A stretch of 64,000 nucleotides of DNA from Acanthosepion esculentum (lineage: Eukaryota > Mollusca > Cephalopoda > Sepiida > Sepiidae), in the NCBI GenBank assembly GCA_964036315.1, contig OZ038500.1, forward strand, positions 53,005,282 to 53,069,281, written 5' to 3'. The notes beneath the pieces were generated by a model that saw nothing but the letters and a program-made list of their open reading frames with translations, had not been told where the DNA came from and searched no databases. This document shows, one piece after another, positions 58,659 through 64,000 of this stretch. Each line of letters starts with the position of its first letter. Within the stretch, counting starts at the first letter, position 1. The position numbers and the translations under genes are program-made.

Positions 58659-58845
58659 TGAACATAGAAGTCAACACTTAGAGGTGACAGTCTGTTTCAT
58701 GCTAGATGCAATCGTCAGGCCTGACGATTACATCTATCATGAAACAAGTGTTGACTTCTATGTTCACTTTTATATTTACACATGCTCTATCTCTGATATT
58801 GAGCACTTTATCCCATAAATATAGCACATCTTAAGACTATATTTC

Positions 58846-58880
<35 letters not shown>
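58624..58880. mobile_element. Foldback repeat with hammerhead-like core, (TA)n on both sides
   Basis: Between (TA)n tracts (58624-58656 and 58851-58880) lies an inverted repeat (58657-58769, 'aagtgaacatagaagtcaac' against 'gttgacttctatgttcactt'). The tail follows ('gctctatctctgatattgag', 'ataaatatagcaca'). On minus, CTGACGA (58718-58712), GAAA (58698-58695) and CAGACTGTC (58694-58686) give core and stem III, but the stem I bases next to the core do not pair. On plus, CTGACGA (58721-58727) and GAAA (58741-58744) are followed by a deletion that removes stem III. Confidence 0.75.
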
Positions 58881-58882
<2 letters not shown>

Positions 58883-59760
58883 CAATACTCCATTCTCCAA
58901 ATGAATTTTTTTTTTCCTTGGCATTGTTGGCATTCTCTGCAACTAAGTTATTTTCTGAAATGGTTTTTCTTTTTTTTTTTCTTAAGTTTTTATATGCAAT
59001 CTGAAAGGATGAGGATTCCTTTCAGTTATTCCTGTTGATTCTGCTAATGACTTAATGCAAATTCATCTTGCACAAGTAAAAAAAAAAAAAAAAATCAAAT
59101 TTGTGATGACTTAATCATGTGGTTTGCTTGTGCTGTTTAAATTTATTTCATAATTGGTTTTACATCCGAAATTCATGGTGTCATATTGCTTTCTCATACA
59201 CATGACTGTTTTAGGCTTTCTGTTATTTGATATCCGCAAAAGACACGCTTCCTTCAAAATCATTTCGTTTAAAAATAAGACTGCTTGCTCATCTTCATGT
59301 TTTAAATGATTCATTGTGGGTTTTATATTAGTCACTTGGTGTAAAGTGTTTAAAAAATAAAATAAAACTTCCCTGTGCAGAACATCGACCACCTGAAGAT
59401 AACCAGAAATGAATCAGTCGAAGTAGTTTGGATGAAATTTTCCAATAAGTTGTCGTTAACTGGTGTTAAGAATCTGTGTAATGGCAGGCTCTCAACCAAT
59501 ATTATTCTCCCTCCCCTCCTCCTCCTTCTGTGCTCTTCAGGTGCATTCATTTAAGTGTGAATTAAGTTTAATTAATTTTAATTATTACTGAAGGTAATGG
59601 AATTTCAAATAAACACAATCAGTTTTCAGCTTCTCTTTGAATTCATTTGATAAAAATTTCTTCAGTAGCTTTAATGGGATTTAGAGGGATTAATTTCCAT
59701 TCAGGCTTTTCAAAATGGCAGACTAATCTATATCCTGAGTATAGGTAAAAAAAATTTAAA

Positions 59761-59763
<3 letters not shown>
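58881..59763. other. No recognised gene
   Basis: AT-rich sequence. Open frames 59111-59392 and 59350-59550 (minus) have no recognised domain. Confidence 0.45.
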
Positions 59764-59808
<45 letters not shown>

Positions 59809-60082
59809 TGAACATAGAAGTCAACACTTAGAGGCGACAGTCTGTTTCATGCTAGATGCAGTCGTCAGGCAACTAAATTATATATATATATAATTTAAGG
59901 TATGTTATATTTCTGAGTTAAAGTGTCCAATATCAGGGATAGAGCATATGTAAATGGTCTGAAGATTGCATTTTTAAGCATGAAACAAACTGTCATTGCT
60001 GACACCTGAATGTTCAATTTTATATTTACATACACTCTATCCCTGATATCGAGCATTTTAACCCAGAAATATAGCAATACCA
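59764..60082. mobile_element. Foldback repeat, two hammerhead-like cores
   Basis: After (TA)n (59764-59804) the left arm copies 58657-58720. A second (TA)n lies at 59879-59892. Then comes a palindrome in which the family tail occurs reversed (59912-59956) and forward (60031-60078). On plus, CTGAAGA (59959-59965), GAAA (59982-59985), stem III ACA/UGU and C (59994) form a core; stem I has only A-U plus wobble pairs. On minus, CTGACGA (59868-59862), GAAA (59848-59845) and CAGACTGTC (59844-59836) form a second core with a two-pair stem I. Confidence 0.7.
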
Positions 60083-60124
60083 TAAAACATACACACACAG
60101 CTTCAGTTTTTTTTTTTTTTTTTT

Positions 60125-60290
60125 TAAATCATTACACCCCCAAGGAAGGTGACAATGCCACTAGGGTGCGGGGGTGTTACAGGGAGTGAAAATACTTGAA
60201 AGGAAAAATGAAGGAACAATGTTCTGGAAGATGGTGATTAGTGTTGCATTTAAATTTTTGAAGATTGTAGGTAGCAGAGGTGCCAGGTCA
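60125..60290 (-). repeat. LINE 3' tail, minus strand
   Basis: 'aggaaggtgacaatgccact' and 'agggtgcgggggtgttacag' are the LINE end on minus, followed by 'catttaaatttttgaagatt' of the coding end. It is 5'-truncated by about 60290. Confidence 0.6.
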
Positions 60291-60440
60291 GGATTGATTC
60301 CATTACAAACACTTCATTGAATTTTGTCAAAACTAAGATAAGCTTAGTACATACCTGTTTCTAACATTTATTGGTGACCCTGCATTGGCAGATCACCTGG
60401 ATCTCTGCATATGCAAATGGCCCACATATCATGATCTTAA

Positions 60441-60475
<35 letters not shown>

Positions 60476-60629
60476 TCAGTGGACAATAATATGCTGTACA
60501 TTTTTAAATATGGATGAATTAGCACCAATTGATAAAGCCATGAAATGTAGTAAATTTTTATTTAATTACTGGCCCACATATCATGATACTCCTGCCATCA
60601 AAAAAGACTGCATATATGGAATTGATTAA
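60291..60629. other. No recognised gene; (TA)n inside
   Basis: AT-rich sequence with (TA)n at 60441-60471; nothing else was recognised. Confidence 0.45.
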
Positions 60630-60745
60630 GGCACCTTGACATGGTGTAATGGTTAGCAAGCGTGTCTTGCTAAAACAGTTACAACTGAATAGTGAGTGTG
60701 ATCCTCACTGAGTGCCTCATACTTTGGGCCTTGTGCCACATCTAA
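60630..60745 (+). repeat. tRNA-like SINE head fragment
   Basis: 'catggtgtaatggttagcaa' is an A-box-like start, and 'agtgagtgtgatcctcactg' follows at about the distance of a B box. The spacing and the lack of a cloverleaf rule out a functional tRNA gene. Confidence 0.45.
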
Positions 60746-61364
60746 GCTACACTTGAAAAATCACTGATGGAACTGATATTTTATGTCCTTAATGTTGTTA
60801 GGTTTTCAAATGTGAAACTTTAGACTTGTTTTCTCAATTATTGTTATCCATGATTAAAAATGGATTTGAACAAATGGTGCCTGTAGATCTTAGAAACGAC
60901 CATCCTTCTTTTTGACCTTGTTGACTGGCTCTACACAATCACAAAGAACTGTACAAAATATCTGAAACCACATCACGTCAAGACTTTAACAGCAGCAACA
61001 ATTAAAATGGATAGATGTAATTCTAAAAGAATGTCATAATCTCCTATACTTCTGTAAAAGGTTAGGATGGAAGCCCCCATCAGTACTGGAAAGAACGGAC
61101 TTGAGAAAACTCTTTCTCTGAAAGATTTGTATTAATAGAAAGATTTCATAAATTACAACCAAAAGTAGCACTGCCTACTCAGTCAATGAATATTGAATGT
61201 TTCTTTGAGGCAACAGCTAATTACCATTTGGCATAATATTTCTTTTATCAGTATGTTGTAGGAATAAAACATATTGGCATCTGTATCTTCAACTATTAAA
61301 AGAAAAAAAATTAAAACTAGTATGAAATTACATTTTTAATACATAAGTGTAACGTCAATCGACA
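60746..61364. other. No recognised gene
   Basis: AT-rich sequence; nothing was recognised. Confidence 0.4.
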
Positions 61365-61600
61365 TCTCCTGTTGCCTTGATCTATCCACTTCCCTTCTCC
61401 ATATCCTTTCACCTTTCATTCCTATCTGCTCTCGCTCCAAATCTTCTGTAACCCCCTTGCCTTGATCGATCCACTATCTTTCTCCACATCCTCTCCTTTA
61501 CCACTCCTAACTGCTCTTCCTCCAAACCTTCTGTAACCCCTTGCGTGCTAGTGGCTTCCAGCCTTGCTTGGGGTGATAAGCTTAAAAAAAAAAGCATAGT
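61365..61600 (+). repeat. LINE 3' tail with tandem duplication
   Basis: The block 'ttgccttgatctatccactt' (61373) recurs as 'ttgccttgatcgatccacta' (61459), so about 86 bases are duplicated in tandem. The end 'gcgtgctagtggcttccagc', 'cttgcttggggtgataag' is the usual LINE end. Confidence 0.75.
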
Positions 61601-61769
61601 AGTCGTCTATATATAAATTGGTAAATCCTTATTACAAATGTTACTTTGTTCTTTCATATTGTCTCTATTCACCTACCAGCTTTGTAAACATCTTGGTACA
61701 ATTCACCATTATTATATCATACTGCCACCTGGCATCAAACAGTGAAAACCAAAAAACAGTGTCCCCACC

Positions 61770-61797
61770 ACACACACACACACACACACACACACAA
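61770..61797. repeat. (AC)n microsatellite
   Basis: Perfect dinucleotide tract. Confidence 0.95.
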
Positions 61798-61799
61798 GG

Positions 61800-62380
61800 A
61801 TCTATATATAAAATTTTGTGACTTCTGTTTGTCCAAATTTTGGGGAGAAGTACAAACAGTAAGGGGGTACAAAGTACAGTATTAAATTTTTTTAATGTAA
61901 CTTTATGTAAACTGCCTAAACTAGCTGAAATCAGTTGTTTTCGAGCAAAAACTTGATTTTGACGACTTTTACATGTTTTCATAACTTTGCAAACAACCAT
62001 GTTTTTAACAAAAATATGGTTTCCAGTTTGCCCTGTTTTTGTGAGAACTATAAATAAACCACAAGGCAAAGTGCTTCAGAAAGTTGGAATTTGGCTCAAG
62101 AAAGAAATATTTATTATGCATATTGCATGCTCAAGAGTAAGAAATCCTAAGAATTTATTCTTTGCTGTTAAAAAGGGGAGGGGGAAATTTTCTTAAAAAA
62201 TATTGTTTACCATGAAGTCCAATAAAATTAAAGAAATTATTAAACTGCAAAGTAGGGTTTTGTCAAATCAGCTTATTTAAATTTCATCGATTGGTTTACA
62301 AAATTGAACAAAACAGTTTGTAAATTCTCAAAATGTCAGCGATAACTTCAGCAATACTAAATACTGTGAGGCTTTCAACA
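61800..62380. other. No recognised gene
   Basis: AT-rich sequence; open frames here have no recognised domain. Confidence 0.4.
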
Positions 62381-62381
62381 G

Positions 62382-62690
62382 ACATCAGCACAGTGGATAA
62401 AGGCGTTGGTTAGATCCAGTGACGGACCCAAAAGAGTGTGAGTTCAATACCCGGTTAAGGCAGTAGAGAACTTTCAGAGGGAAAATTAGCAGGAGATAAC
62501 TGATAACTGACATCCATCAAACATGGCACGTGGAACTAGAACAGCCTACCTCAGTGATCGAAATAAAGGGTTCAGTTCGAAATTCCAACCACCTGAAGAA
62601 GGCCGGAGCGTACAACGGCCGAAACGTTGTGACAAATATGGCAACAAAGATGAGGACAATAGTCCGACTAATGTAAATACTGAAAAAAAA
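62382..62690 (+). mobile_element. tRNA-derived SINE with CUGAAGA/GGCC hairpin
   Basis: The head shows an A-box-like 'cagcacagtggataaaggcg' and a B-box-like 'gagttcaatacccgg' near 62439. The body 'aaataaagggttcagttcga' follows. The hairpin pairs GGCC (62601-62604) with GGCC (62617-62620), preceded by CTGAAGA (62593-62599) and followed by GAAAC (62621-62625) and 'gttgtgac'. The end is 'acaaagatgaggacaatagt'. The hairpin has hammerhead-like order, but the base of stem II (A next to C) and stem III do not fit the canonical fold. Confidence 0.7.
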
Positions 62691-63885
62691 TTAGTTTTTA
62701 AAAATTCTGATTTCTTGGTCAGGATGAGAATTTTTCAGCACCCCATTGTATATATAATTTTTTGCTAGTATCTTTTATAAACCTTTTATTATTGGTGATT
62801 GTGGGGGAGGGTCTTATAAACTTGCAAATACTATAATTATATGTTTTAAGTTACAGACCCACTCCATGTAGGCTGGAAAATCAAATTATTGAATTTTGAA
62901 AGCCAGAAGGCAACTCATTTTTCCCTAAAAAAACGGTTTTTCCTTATTTCTAAAATTATCTTTCTATGCTTTCTCTGGTCTCCACACCAGCAACAAATCT
63001 TTCACTTGCTCCTTGCAACTTTCAATAATTTCCTCTTTTTACAGCTTACTCAACAACAAATATAATCTGGGATTATTCTAATTCATCTTATAACAGGACA
63101 CTGCTACCTCTTCACTCACTTCAACTCTCATCTCCTCGTTTTGACAGTCTACTCATTTTTACATTCCCATTCTCTTTATTTTTGTACTCCTTAACTTTTT
63201 GTAGTGGTCGTGGAATGGATTTGGGGGTTGGGTAAAATTATGACTCCTCTCTCCCCCCCATACATGCTAGCATAATTAGGCAATGCATTTTAAACTTGCT
63301 AGTCACCATCTTAAATTTTCTTTTTTTTTTTTTTTCCTCTCAGAGAATTTATTTTTTCCTCTCCTTTTCTTCCCTTAAGACTTTACAGGCCTGTTAATGT
63401 CCAAAATTAGGGCAAGTTTGGAAATGTTACTACTTAAAAACAAATAAAATTGTATAGTTAGTCTTATTTCAAAATGGCTAATCTCCTTTGAGGTAAAGGC
63501 AGGGGTAGGTCTTAGTAATCTGCGGGTGACTAAGAAGTTGACTCTCAAAAGCTTCATATTAGTTATTTTTATCTTAATCTTTTTTTTTTTCTTTGTTTCT
63601 GCTATTTCATTTGATATTCATCATGTCTGATTTGCTGGTATGCTAATATCCTGACCATAAGAAAATAGGACTTTTTAGCCATTATTTAAAGCATAAGTGG
63701 GTGAAAACATTGATTTTACAGGCAATGAAAGAAAAAAGCCAAGTCTTACCTTGGAAAAGAATGTGTGTTCTGTGCTATCTGTCAAAAAAAAACAAAAAAC
63801 AAATAGGAGTAGACAGGTTTGTCTGTCATCCAGTTCACATTCCTCCTCAGTCTTTTGATAAAGAGTAGCAGTTTATCTCTTTTGT
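62691..63885. other. No recognised gene
   Basis: AT-rich sequence with T runs near 63320 and 63580; nothing else was recognised. Confidence 0.45.
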
Positions 63886-64000
63886 TTCCTGTTTTAGAAT
63901 TGGCTTTTTAGTTCCTTCTAAAGCCTTCTCATTCTCTTTTACTCCCAGTAACCCTTTGCATTTTAGTGGCATTATCGCTTTACTTGGAGTGGAAGAAGAA
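63886..64000 (+). repeat. LINE 3' tail fragment at the window edge
   Basis: 'cccagtaaccctttgcattt', then 'tagtggcattatcgctttac' and 'ttggagtgg' match the LINE end block, especially the copy at 205-360. It is cut by the end of the window. Confidence 0.6.

Noticed and set aside
58721..58745. Plus-strand hammerhead in the 58.7 kb foldback
   Set aside because: The bases that should form stem III and the cleavage site are deleted after GAAACA, so it cannot fold as a hammerhead.
60630..60745. Functional tRNA gene
   Set aside because: It has A-box-like text but no cloverleaf, no clear T-loop at the right distance and no terminator; it fits a SINE head fragment.
62591..62630. Canonical hammerhead ribozyme in the 62.4 kb SINE
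   Set aside because: CTGAAGA and GAAA are present, but the base next to the core in stem II is A facing C and no register gives both stem III ending in UH and a stem I of two or more pairs. Listed as hammerhead-like only.

Overview
This window looks like an intergenic or intronic block from an animal genome, most likely a coleoid cephalopod (octopus-like) or another mollusc. It is AT-rich and crowded with long (TA)n and (AC)n microsatellites. It carries many copies of one non-LTR retrotransposon 3' end, tRNA-derived SINEs of the kind known in cephalopods, and decayed Tc1/mariner, hAT and Penelope-like elements. I found no convincing host protein-coding gene. Every protein match I can defend is a transposable-element remnant with stops, frameshifts or deletions. 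The organism call is inference; no single-copy marker gene is present.

Layout. 0-10.4 kb: LINE tails, a LINE reverse-transcriptase remnant (2.4-3.3 kb), a second one split at a TA by an 828-bp DNA transposon (5.6-6.9 kb), and a 5S-derived SINE scrap. 10.6-14 kb: Penelope-type terminal sequences, then a mariner with both terminal inverted repeats (12.1-13.4 kb) nested inside a foldback repeat. 16.4-17.3 kb: a decayed minus-strand reading frame of an unnamed repeat protein. 20-24.8 kb: a second foldback, two polypyrimidine minisatellites and a mariner deletion derivative. 25.7-26.1 kb: a Tc1-like deletion derivative. 27.4-29.4 kb: a cluster of three unrelated repeat families carrying hammerhead ribozyme cores. 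30.9-33.9 kb: a Penelope-like element with reverse-transcriptase thumb and GIY-YIG remnants, followed by a Tc1-like element with inverted repeats. 34-38 kb: SINEs and LINE ends. 38.6-40.6 kb: an old tandem array of about eight units near 290 bp. 41.2-51 kb: the second 828-bp element, foldbacks, SINEs, a pogo-like MITE, a 5S+tRNA composite SINE, a hAT MITE and LINE ends. 51.7-64 kb: a CT-rich minisatellite, two more Tc1-like remnants, a second 5S+tRNA SINE, two more ribozyme-bearing foldbacks and LINE tails.

The most notable signal is the repeated finding of self-cleaving hammerhead ribozyme architecture (CUGANGA, stem II, GAAA, short stem III ending in UH, stem I). It appears in at least four different repeat families, usually inside inverted-repeat arms, next to (TA)n or (AC)n tracts, and in two families just downstream of tRNA-like Pol III promoter boxes. 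The best examples are 27517-27559 (minus), 28137-28179 (plus), 20570-20616 (plus) and the inverted pair at 28.3/29.25 kb. Hammerheads are established in Penelope-like elements, in the schistosome Sm-alpha SINE and in retrozymes, so the motif itself is not new. Its density and family diversity here, and the link to foldbacks and microsatellites, deserve checking. All boundaries were set by eye.
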